Source of the DNA: an uncultured Ruminiclostridium sp.
Lineage (GTDB): Bacteria > Bacillota > Clostridia > Oscillospirales > Ruminococcaceae
DNA: 37,754 bases
Direction of reading: 5' to 3'
Assembly: GCA_934454635.1 (NCBI GenBank)
Contig: CAKSFR010000021.1
Location: 1 to 37,754 of the forward strand
A model generated the notes under the pieces. The model worked only from the letters and a program-made list of their open reading frames with translations. It was not told the origin of the DNA and made no database searches. Shown piece after piece: positions 31,862 through 37,754 of this stretch. The stretch's first letter is position 1. The number at the start of each line of letters is the position of its first letter. Position numbers and translations under genes: made by a program.

Positions 31862-32860
31862 ATGAAAATTCTTGCTATAGAAAGCTCCTGCGACGAAACC
31901 GCAGCCGCGGTCGTTGAGGACGGACGCCGCGTTTTGTCCAATATCGTCGCAACGCAGATCGAAGAACACAAGCTGTACGGGGGAGTTGTCCCCGAAATAG
32001 CCAGCCGCAGGCATTGCGAGAGCATCACAGCAGTGGTTGACGAGGCGCTTTCACAGGCGGGAATTGCCCTTGCTGAAACGGACGCGATAGCCGTCACCTA
32101 CGCGCCCGGACTTATCGGAGCGCTTCTTGTCGGAGTAAATTTTGCGAAAGGGCTTGCGCTTGCTGCGGAAAAGCCGCTTATCCCCGTTCATCACATAAAA
32201 GGGCACATTGCCGCGAACTATATTGCGCACCCCGAGCTTGAGCCGCCCTACCTCTGTCTTGCCGCCTCGGGAGGACATTCCCACATAATGAGAGTTTACG
32301 ATTACACGCACTTTGAAACAATAGGCAGAACGCTTGACGACGCAGCGGGCGAAGCCTTCGACAAGGCGGCTCGGGCAATGGGATTTCCGTATCCCGGCGG
32401 AGTTCATATCGACAGGGCTTCAAAAAGCGGAGATTCGCGGAAATATAAGCTCCCGCACCCTAAAACGGAAAATCCTTACGATTTCAGCTTCTCGGGGCTG
32501 AAAACCAACGTTATAAATCTCGTTCACAACGCTGCGCAGAAAGGCGAAGAAATCGACATAAACAGTCTTGCTGCGTCCTTTCAGTTCACTGTTGCGGACA
32601 TTCTCTCCTCTAAATTTGTTCATGCGGCAATGGAATACGGCTACAAAACGGCGGCGCTTGCAGGCGGTGTAGCGGCGAACTCGACGCTCCGCGAGCTTAT
32701 GACCGACCGCTGCAAAAAACAGGGGATAACGCTTTATATTCCGCCTGTTTCCCTTTGCGGCGACAACGCGGCAATGATCGGCGCACAGGCGTACTACGAA
32801 TACCTCGCGGGAAATATTGCCGGCGGCAGCCTGAACGCTGTTGCTACGATGCCGCTTTAA
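31862..32860 (+). CDS. tsaD: tRNA N6-threonylcarbamoyladenosine synthase subunit TsaD
   Basis: 332 residues from ATG 31862 (GAAAGGA about 10 bases upstream; a TTG at 31853 is too close). Transfers the threonylcarbamoyl group to A37 of ANN-decoding tRNAs, with TsaB and TsaE. Motifs: ILAIESSCDETAAAVV, VPEIASRRH, metal-binding HHIKGHIAAN, CLAASGGHSHI, TLDDAAGEAFDK, FSFSGLKT and LAGGVAANSTLR, CGDNAAMIG. Full length. tsaB, tsaE and rimI are not adjacent. The last base of its stop codon is the first base of a palindrome cluster. Confidence 0.98.
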   Translation: MKILAIESSCDETAAAVVEDGRRVLSNIVATQIEEHKLYGGVVPEIASRRHCESITAVVDEALSQAGIALAETDAIAVTYAPGLIGALLVGVNFAKGLALAAEKPLIPVHHIKGHIAANYIAHPELEPPYLCLAASGGHSHIMRVYDYTHFETIGRTLDDAAGEAFDKAARAMGFPYPGGVHIDRASKSGDSRKYKLPHPKTENPYDFSFSGLKTNVINLVHNAAQKGEEIDINSLAASFQFTVADILSSKFVHAAMEYGYKTAALAGGVAANSTLRELMTDRCKKQGITLYIPPVSLCGDNAAMIGAQAYYEYLAGNIAGGSLNAVATMPL

Positions 32861-32958
32861 GCGCGGCGCGCGCCCCCGCCCCGTTGGGGCGGGGGCGCAT
32901 AAGGCGGCGAAGCCGCCGCCAGCCGCATTCGGCGAAGCCGAATGCGGCGCGCCGCGCT
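32860..32958. repeat. Three-hairpin palindrome cluster, copy B
   Basis: Outer 12-bp arms 32860-32871 and 32947-32958 are perfectly complementary. Hairpins: 32870-32882/32886-32898 (13 bp, loop GTT), 32903-32908/32912-32917 (6 bp, loop GAA), 32923-32933/32937-32947 (11 bp, loop GAA). The left arm begins with the final A of the tsaD stop codon. The third hairpin and right arm are nearly identical to copy C. Confidence 0.92.
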
Positions 32959-33243
32959 GACTGCGCTGTCCGTGCGGACGGCGGCGTTTTGGAAAGTGCG
33001 GGAGGGCAGGGCAAGTTGAAAGCCGCCACGCCTGCGAAAAAGAACAGCAAATCTAAAGTGCTCGCCTCCTGAAGGGGCTCGCAGCCGCTTTGCTCCGCAA
33101 AGCGCCCTCCTCGCCCTTCGTCGGCGAGCACTGCGGCTTTCTCAATGTTTGCTGTACGGCTTTCACAGCAAAACGCCGCGGTTCGCACTTTGGCAGAATC
33201 GGCGGCGCGAGAGTCGGCGCACCCCGCTGAACCGGGTTTACCT
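32959..33243. repeat. Structured spacer between palindrome copies B and C
   Basis: No gene is supported. Near 32985-33030 it resembles the right flank of copy E (GCGGCGTTTTGGAAAG, GAGGGCAGGGCAA, GAAAGCCGCC). GTGCTCGCC (33058-33066) and GGCGAGCAC (33122-33130) form outer arms around a CGCTTTGC/GCAAAGCG hairpin. TTTGCTGT and ACAGCAAA pair near 33150-33173. It lies between convergent tsaD and hcp, where a terminator function would be useful. Confidence 0.6.
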
Positions 33244-33341
33244 GCGCGGCGCGCCTGCCCGCCCTACGGGCGGGCAGGCATAAGGCGGCGGCTTCGCCGC
33301 CGCCGGCCGCATTCGGCGAAGCCGAATGCGGCGCGCCGCGC
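33244..33341. repeat. Three-hairpin palindrome cluster, copy C
   Basis: Outer 12-bp arms 33244-33255 and 33330-33341. Hairpins: 33253-33264/33268-33279 (12 bp, loop TAC), 33284-33292/33296-33304 (9 bp, loop TTC), 33307-33317/33321-33331 (11 bp, loop GAA). Compared with copy B, hairpin 1 has changed on both strands of the stem while keeping pairing. The right arm ends on the last base of the hcp stop codon. Confidence 0.92.
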
Positions 33342-34906
33342 TACTTCCCGAGAACGCTTCGCAAATCTTCCTCAGGCGTGCTTGTGGGAGTGATCTGATA
33401 GCTGTCCACAAGAACTTTCAGCACATTCGGCGAAACAAAGGCGGGAATTGTCGGACCGAGGTAAATGTTCTTTATGCCGAGGTGCAGGAGAGAAAGCAGA
33501 ATGCAGACAGCCTTCTGTTCGTACCAAGAAAGCACAAGCGTAAGCGGCAGGTCGTTAAGTCCGCAGCCGAACGCTTCGGCAAGCGCGCCCGCAATTTTTA
33601 TCGCGCTGTATGCGTCGTTGCATTGACCGCAGTCGAGAATACGCGGTATTCCGTCGATGCTTCCGAGGTCGAGGTCGTTAAGACGGTATTTTCCGCAGGC
33701 GAGCGTAAGGATCACGGTATCGGGCGGGGTCAGCTTAGCGAAATCGGTGTAATAGCTTCTGCTCGGCGCGGCTCCGTCGCAGCCGCCGATAAGGAAAAAG
33801 TGCTTTATTTTGCCGTTTTTGACAAGTTCAACAATTTTCGCAGCGTTCGAGAGAACCGCGTTGTGCGCGAAGCCCGTCGTTACCGTACTTCCGCCGTTCA
33901 TTCCCGTCATGTGCCTGTCCTCGTCGTATCCGCCGCATTCGATCGCTTTTTTGATAACGGGCGAGAAGTCCTTGTCGTCGCCGATATGCACCATTTCGGG
34001 GTATGAAACTATCGACGTGGTGAAAACGCGGTCGGAATAGCTCTGGCGAACAGGCATGATGCAGTTTGTGGTAAAGAGAATAGGCGCGGGAATATTGTGA
34101 AATTCCGATTGCTGATTTTGCCAACCCGTGCCGAAATTTCCTTTAAGATGAGGATATTTTTTCAGCTCGGGATAGCCGTGCGCGGGCAGCATTTCGCTGT
34201 GCGTATAGATGTTTACGCCCTTGTCCTTTGTCTGTTCAAGCAGCAGCTTCATGTCGTGCAGATCGTGTCCGCTTACGACGATGAACGGACCTTTTTCGAT
34301 AGTGAGCGGGACCTCGGTCGGAACAGGGTCTCCGAACGCGTCCGTATTCGCCGCGTCAAGCATTTCCATACATTTGAGGTTTACCCGTCCTGTTTCAAGC
34401 ACAAGCGGAAGAAGAACGTCGGGATCGCTTTCGTCGGCGATCGCACGCAGCGCCTTGTAGAAAAAATCGTTTATTTCCTTGTCGGACTTCCCGAGGATAA
34501 GCGCGTGATAGGCATACGCCGCCATGCCCTTTATACCGAAAAGGGTGAGGGATTTAAGCGAACGCACGTCCTCGTGCTCGTCCCAGAGCTTTTTCATGTC
34601 ATAGTCCTCGAAGCGCTCGGAGTTAACGCGCCCCTTTTCCTGTTCAATCTCGGTTTTGAGCTTTTTGATTGTTTCGTCGTTGAAATTCACATTTGTAATT
34701 GTGGTAAAAAGTCCTTTCAGCACAAGCTCGTCGGTGCGGTCGGTAGGATTACCGTGTTCCGCCGCTTTTGCCAGCCCGATAAGCGCCCCGATAAGCTCGT
34801 CCTGATAGTTAGCGGTGTCTGCTTTTTTCCCGCAGACGCCGACCTTCCCCTCGCAGCCCGTGTTGTGTGCGGTCTGCTGACACTGAAAACAAAACATTTC
34901 GTTCAT
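33341..34906 (-). CDS. hcp: Hydroxylamine reductase (hybrid cluster protein)
   Basis: 521 residues. The N-terminal CFQCQQT...GC...GVCGK cysteines bind the cubane [4Fe-4S] cluster. Downstream HDLHD, THSEMLPAHGYPELKKY, the PILFTTNCIMPV cysteine and FLIGGCDG and LACGKYRLND residues bind the hybrid Fe-S-O cluster. Hcp reduces hydroxylamine or nitric oxide and is also an S-nitrosylase; it protects anaerobes against nitrosative stress. No hcr reductase gene is adjacent, as in other clostridia. TTGGAGG precedes the ATG. The upstream region is occupied by the 108-bp repeat, which may carry or replace its promoter. Confidence 0.97.
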   Translation of the reverse strand: MNEMFCFQCQQTAHNTGCEGKVGVCGKKADTANYQDELIGALIGLAKAAEHGNPTDRTDELVLKGLFTTITNVNFNDETIKKLKTEIEQEKGRVNSERFEDYDMKKLWDEHEDVRSLKSLTLFGIKGMAAYAYHALILGKSDKEINDFFYKALRAIADESDPDVLLPLVLETGRVNLKCMEMLDAANTDAFGDPVPTEVPLTIEKGPFIVVSGHDLHDMKLLLEQTKDKGVNIYTHSEMLPAHGYPELKKYPHLKGNFGTGWQNQQSEFHNIPAPILFTTNCIMPVRQSYSDRVFTTSIVSYPEMVHIGDDKDFSPVIKKAIECGGYDEDRHMTGMNGGSTVTTGFAHNAVLSNAAKIVELVKNGKIKHFFLIGGCDGAAPSRSYYTDFAKLTPPDTVILTLACGKYRLNDLDLGSIDGIPRILDCGQCNDAYSAIKIAGALAEAFGCGLNDLPLTLVLSWYEQKAVCILLSLLHLGIKNIYLGPTIPAFVSPNVLKVLVDSYQITPTSTPEEDLRSVLGK

Positions 34907-34930
34907 AAAAAACCTCCAAGCATAATTATG

Positions 34931-35038
34931 TTTATACTCAGCACCAATTAAAAGCTATACAAAAAATTTAGTGCAATCTTTGTGTGTATGGGTTATACCG
35001 GAATTTTTATATATGGTTTTATCGGTGCTTAGTATTAT
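34931..35038 (-). repeat. 108-bp MITE-like repeat, copy 2
   Basis: The reverse complement of this stretch aligns end to end with 1799-1906 with roughly 15 differences and one small gap. Conserved blocks are ATAATACTAAGCA, ATAAAACCATA, ATAAAAATTC, TATAACCC, ACAAAGATT, TTTTGTATAG and TTTTAATTGGTGCTGAGTATAA. It ends 25 bp upstream of the hcp start codon, so hcp is transcribed through or from it. No palindrome cluster is attached here. Confidence 0.85.
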
Positions 35039-35072
35039 ATTCTGTGCTTTTGAGATTTTTTTATGCAAAACA

Positions 35073-35096
35073 CCCCGAGGCATTTCTGCTTCGGGG
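35073..35096 (-). terminator. Terminator after the zinc-ribbon membrane protein gene
   Basis: CCCCGAGGCA pairs with TGCTTCGGGG (one G:U) around a short loop. On the minus strand it is followed by TGTTTTGC, a weak T-tract. Confidence 0.6.
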
Positions 35097-35133
35097 CGTC
35101 GTTGTTATTCATAAGTAAATTTTTAAATTAGTC

Positions 35134-35697
35134 TTAGTCGCACTTTTTGCCGCAGCCGTCGCAGAACTTTGCGTCAGCGTCGAGAGCTTTTCCGCAGCCC
35201 GAGCAGAACTTTGCGCCTGCTGCGGGAGCAACGGGCTTAACCTTCTTTTCTATAACGGGAATGCTGAAAAGGTCGCTCTTGACCTCGCCGTTTTCGCTCT
35301 TCATTTTCGCGTTTATCTCGTTGGTGTTCTTGGTAATAAGAATAAGCATGATTGCAAATTCGTATATGATCCTTACGACAATATTTCCGAGGATTATCTG
35401 AAGCGGGCAGAGAAGCAGTCCGATAAGACCGAACTGGAAGTGCAGGAAAGAAGTGAGCGTAACCGCGATAGCAACAAAGAGATATGTAATTTTCATTACC
35501 GCTTCGAGCGTAAGAACGCGGAAGTGAACAAAATCATAGAGCCACTTCATAAAGCCTGTGTATTTTCCGTCGTTTTTCTTGCTGAAAACCGTGAAGTAGA
35601 GGGTGATCCCCCCCGCAAGAGCAATAACCACAAAAATTGTTGCGAGAATAGTTGCAACAGCGGCGCCGCCAATGGCAGCGTAACCATAACCGAACAT
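35134..35697 (-). CDS. Membrane protein with C-terminal zinc ribbon
   Basis: 187 residues. Three hydrophobic segments (about 8-36, 62-88, 90-122), a charged linker and a C-terminal CSGCG...CDGCG cysteine set (two CxxC pairs about 18 residues apart) that should bind one zinc. The N-terminal part is Gly/Ala-rich. I do not recognise the family beyond zinc-ribbon membrane proteins; the ribbon should face the cytoplasm. It has its own promoter, TTGACT-17-TATAAT, and ribosome site GGAGG. Confidence 0.82.
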   Translation of the reverse strand: MFGYGYAAIGGAAVATILATIFVVIALAGGITLYFTVFSKKNDGKYTGFMKWLYDFVHFRVLTLEAVMKITYLFVAIAVTLTSFLHFQFGLIGLLLCPLQIILGNIVVRIIYEFAIMLILITKNTNEINAKMKSENGEVKSDLFSIPVIEKKVKPVAPAAGAKFCSGCGKALDADAKFCDGCGKKCD

Positions 35698-35743
35698 TGA
35701 TTTTTACCTCCATAAATAATTAAGATGTGTAAAACTTACATTT

Positions 35744-35772
35744 ATTATATCATGCACGCACCGTTAAGTCAA
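35744..35772 (-). promoter_or_regulatory. Promoter of the zinc-ribbon membrane protein gene
   Basis: Minus strand TTGACT (35772-35767), 17-bp spacer, TATAAT (35749-35744). Confidence 0.82.
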
Positions 35773-35780
35773 CCGATTTT

Positions 35781-36599
35781 TTACATTTTTCTGCCGAAAA
35801 CGACGCGTCCGATACCCTGAAGATCGGGGATTATCTCAGCGCGGAGAGCTTCGTCTTCAAGAAGCGCTTTAACGTCCTCCGCCTGACCGTCGCCTACCTC
35901 AAAGGCAAGCACCCCTCTGCTGACGAGCCGTTCGCTCCAGAGCGGGATAAGTCGGCGGTAGAAATCAAGTCCGTCATCGCCGCCGAAAAGCGCGGTTTCG
36001 GGTTCGTGTCTGACCTCGCGCTGAAGCTCGTCCATTTCGCGGCGGGTAAGATACGGCGGATTTGCCGTTATCACGCTGAAAGTCAGCTCCTCAAGAAGCG
36101 CCGCGTCGAGCGCGTCGCCTTTTACTGCGGTAACGTTCACCTTATTTTCAATAATATTGCGTTCAAGATAAGAATATGCCTCGTCGTAAAGCTCGACCGC
36201 GTAAACCTTTGCGGAAGTGTTCTTCGCGGCTGAGATCGCTACACAGCCCGTTCCGCTGCAAAGATCGAGCATATTTCCGCCGTTTTTCAGTTCGTCAACA
36301 GCAAGCTGTACGAGAAGCTCGGTTTCGGGACGGGGGATAAGCACGCCCTCGCCGACAAAGAAAGGCAGTCCGAAAAACTCCCATTTTCCAAAGAGATACT
36401 GGAGAGGAAAGCCCTCTGCGCGCCGCTTTCCAAGCAGGAGCATTTCACCGAACTGTTCCTGCGTTATTTCGTCCGATAAAAGCGGAATTTTTCCCGTCAC
36501 CTCGCGAAAAATCTCTTTCGCTTCAAAAGCCGTGTCCTCAACGCCGCCGAGCTTCAGCATGGTGCAAAGTTCAAAAACGGCTTGTCTTGCGCTTACCAT
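35781..36599 (-). CDS. prmC: Peptide chain release factor glutamine methyltransferase PrmC
   Basis: 272 residues. An N-terminal helical domain (about 1-75, with the PLQYLFGKWEF motif) is followed by an SAM-binding Rossmann fold: LDLCSGTGCVAIS (motif I) and NPPYLTRREMDE (the NPPY active-site motif that holds the target glutamine). It methylates the GGQ glutamine of RF1 and RF2. It overlaps the upstream DUF1385 gene by 7 bases, a common DUF1385-prmC order in Firmicutes; prfA is not within the window. Confidence 0.96.
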   Translation of the reverse strand: MVSARQAVFELCTMLKLGGVEDTAFEAKEIFREVTGKIPLLSDEITQEQFGEMLLLGKRRAEGFPLQYLFGKWEFFGLPFFVGEGVLIPRPETELLVQLAVDELKNGGNMLDLCSGTGCVAISAAKNTSAKVYAVELYDEAYSYLERNIIENKVNVTAVKGDALDAALLEELTFSVITANPPYLTRREMDELQREVRHEPETALFGGDDGLDFYRRLIPLWSERLVSRGVLAFEVGDGQAEDVKALLEDEALRAEIIPDLQGIGRVVFGRKM

Positions 36600-37588
36600 T
36601 TGTCCTCGTCCTTATTTTCGGGGATAACACGCTCCATTGCCGCGATTGCCGTTTCGATCATGCTGTCGTCGGGTTCTTTTGTGGTGATCCGCTGGAGAGC
36701 AAGTCCCGGGGCGGAAATGATGTGCGTAACAACGTTGTCGTAGCGCCCTGCGATACGGATAACCTCATAGGAGATCCCCACAATTATCGGCAGAAGAAGT
36801 ATTTTACACGAAACGCGCAGTATCATTGCGATAGCTTCGCTTACGCCGAAGGCGTCCACAAAAAAGGCGTTAGTAATGGGGAATATCGAATAAATGAGAA
36901 TACTTATAAGCAGCACGAGAAAGATAAAGCTTGTTCCGCAGCGAGGGTGAAAACGACGCATCGGACGCACGTTTTCGACCGTGAGCGGTTTTCCCGCCTC
37001 ATAGCAGGCTATTGTTTTATGCTCCGCTCCGTGATAGCCGTACATACGCTTCACGTCCTTTGAAAGTGCGGTCAGCGCCATATACGCCACGAATATAACG
37101 ATTTTCAGAACGCCCTCGAAAAGCGACTGAAACGCGGAAATATCGGTTTCGCCGAAAAGATATTGGATAAACATGAACAGCCATGTCGGCACAAAAACGA
37201 AAAGCACGATTGCAAGCCCGATTCCGAGAACCATTGCGATTCCCATTACAACGCTCATGAGCTTTTCGCCGAACTTATCGTCAAGCCACTTTTCAAAACG
37301 GGAAAGCTCTTCGCCGTCCTCCTCGTCGGCAACGCCGGAAACCTCTGCCGAGCGGGAAATGTAGTGATAGCCCTCCGAAAGCTGACTTATAAAATTAACG
37401 GAGCCGCGTATAAACGGCGCTTTGTTATACCATTTCTTGCCCTTTCCCGGAGTTTCCTCGACCGCGATGCTGCCGTCCTTGCAGCGCACTGCCATTGCGG
37501 TTTTTTCGGGACCTTTCATCATAATTCCCTCGATGAGAGCCTGTCCGCCGATACTTGTTCTATGTATGGTTTCCTTTTCTTTTGCCAT
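36593..37588 (-). CDS. DUF1385 (YqhQ-like) membrane protein
   Basis: 331 residues. N-terminal SIGGQALIEGIMMKGP, KKWYNKAPFIRGSVNF and the central YGYHGAEHKTIACYEAG...RFHPRCGTSFIF are DUF1385 signatures, with about four membrane helices (near 112-135, 150-170, 215-240, 250-275). The biochemical function is unknown; conserved His/Glu/Cys residues suggest metal binding. It lies upstream of and overlapping prmC, as in many Firmicutes. AGAAAGG precedes the ATG and a strong promoter lies 45 bp upstream. Confidence 0.93.
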   Translation of the reverse strand: MAKEKETIHRTSIGGQALIEGIMMKGPEKTAMAVRCKDGSIAVEETPGKGKKWYNKAPFIRGSVNFISQLSEGYHYISRSAEVSGVADEEDGEELSRFEKWLDDKFGEKLMSVVMGIAMVLGIGLAIVLFVFVPTWLFMFIQYLFGETDISAFQSLFEGVLKIVIFVAYMALTALSKDVKRMYGYHGAEHKTIACYEAGKPLTVENVRPMRRFHPRCGTSFIFLVLLISILIYSIFPITNAFFVDAFGVSEAIAMILRVSCKILLLPIIVGISYEVIRIAGRYDNVVTHIISAPGLALQRITTKEPDDSMIETAIAAMERVIPENKDEDKW

Positions 37589-37633
37589 TTTTCTGCCTTT
37601 CTGAGTGAAATAGGGTTTGATGTATTACTTTTT

Positions 37634-37662
37634 ATTATACTCCCGTGCGGCGGGTTTGTCAA
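37634..37662 (-). promoter_or_regulatory. Promoter of the DUF1385-prmC unit
   Basis: Minus strand TTGACA (37662-37657), 17-bp spacer, TATAAT (37639-37634). The remaining sequence to 37754 shows no supported feature. Confidence 0.88.
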
Positions 37663-37754
37663 CTTGTTATTGATAGATTGTGTGGCTACACAGCGCATAT
37701 TATAAAAAATCCAGCACGGAAAAAGGCAATTCTCGGGATTTCGGGTTTCGATTT

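Noticed and set aside
32860..33341. CRISPR array suspected from repeated palindromic units
   Set aside because: There are only two dissimilar-spacing copies of palindrome clusters, no constant repeat-spacer length and no cas genes.

Overview
The window looks like chromosomal DNA of a Gram-positive (monoderm), spore-forming gut clostridium of the Ruminococcus/Oscillospiraceae type. This is inferred from a ypeB-type germination gene and a SpoIID-family gene, class B sortases, many lipoproteins with threonine-rich linkers, TTGACA/TATAAT promoters with 17-bp spacers, AGGAGG-type ribosome sites, a ThiT transporter under a TPP riboswitch, and a pst-phoU-PhoB/R operon behind a Firmicutes-style Pho box. 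No phage, IS transposase, CRISPR array or plasmid gene is visible.

Layout. 1-540: 3' end of a 5S rRNA, then tRNA-Lys(CTT), tRNA-Glu(CTC), tRNA-Met(CAT) and tRNA-Trp(CCA). 541-4020: two minus-strand genes (an NlpC/P60-like lipoprotein without catalytic residues, and ypeB) among dispersed repeats. 4022-6310: cysteine desulfurase + thiI, a tRNA 4-thiouridine pair. 6447-12508: pncC, three class B sortase paralogues, a HAD phosphatase and a membrane-anchored SpoIID-domain protein. 12570-14427: a divergent pair, a lipoprotein of unknown function and riboswitch-controlled thiT. 14490-20984: Pho box and pstSCAB-phoU-phoB-phoR. 21027-26546: NTF2-like protein, an SPDTG surface protein that could be a sortase substrate, nadA, an ABC exporter with an operator over its promoter, and a TraB/GumN lipoprotein. 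26905-31698: polysaccharide deacetylase, bactofilin, ECF sigma factor with a structured leader, and its putative anti-sigma/sensor protein. 31862-37588: tsaD, then hcp, a zinc-ribbon membrane protein, prmC and a DUF1385 protein, the last four on the minus strand.

The most unusual content is non-coding. Five places (657-753, 1916-2030, 3885-3969, 32860-32958, 33244-33341), and a weaker sixth near 26622-26698, share one architecture: an outer inverted repeat of about 11-15 bp enclosing exactly three head-to-tail hairpins, nearly all with three-base loops. The arms differ in sequence between copies but stay self-complementary. Two copies abut the stop codons of the convergent genes tsaD and hcp. 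One copy is joined to a separate 108-bp repeat with terminal inverted repeats that recurs upstream of hcp. I do not recognise this as a named repeat family.

The coding regions are mostly ordinary housekeeping and envelope genes. Points of interest are the three-sortase locus with its conserved C-terminal tail, the catalytically dead NlpC/P60 lipoprotein behind a WalR-like box, and the sigma factor leader.
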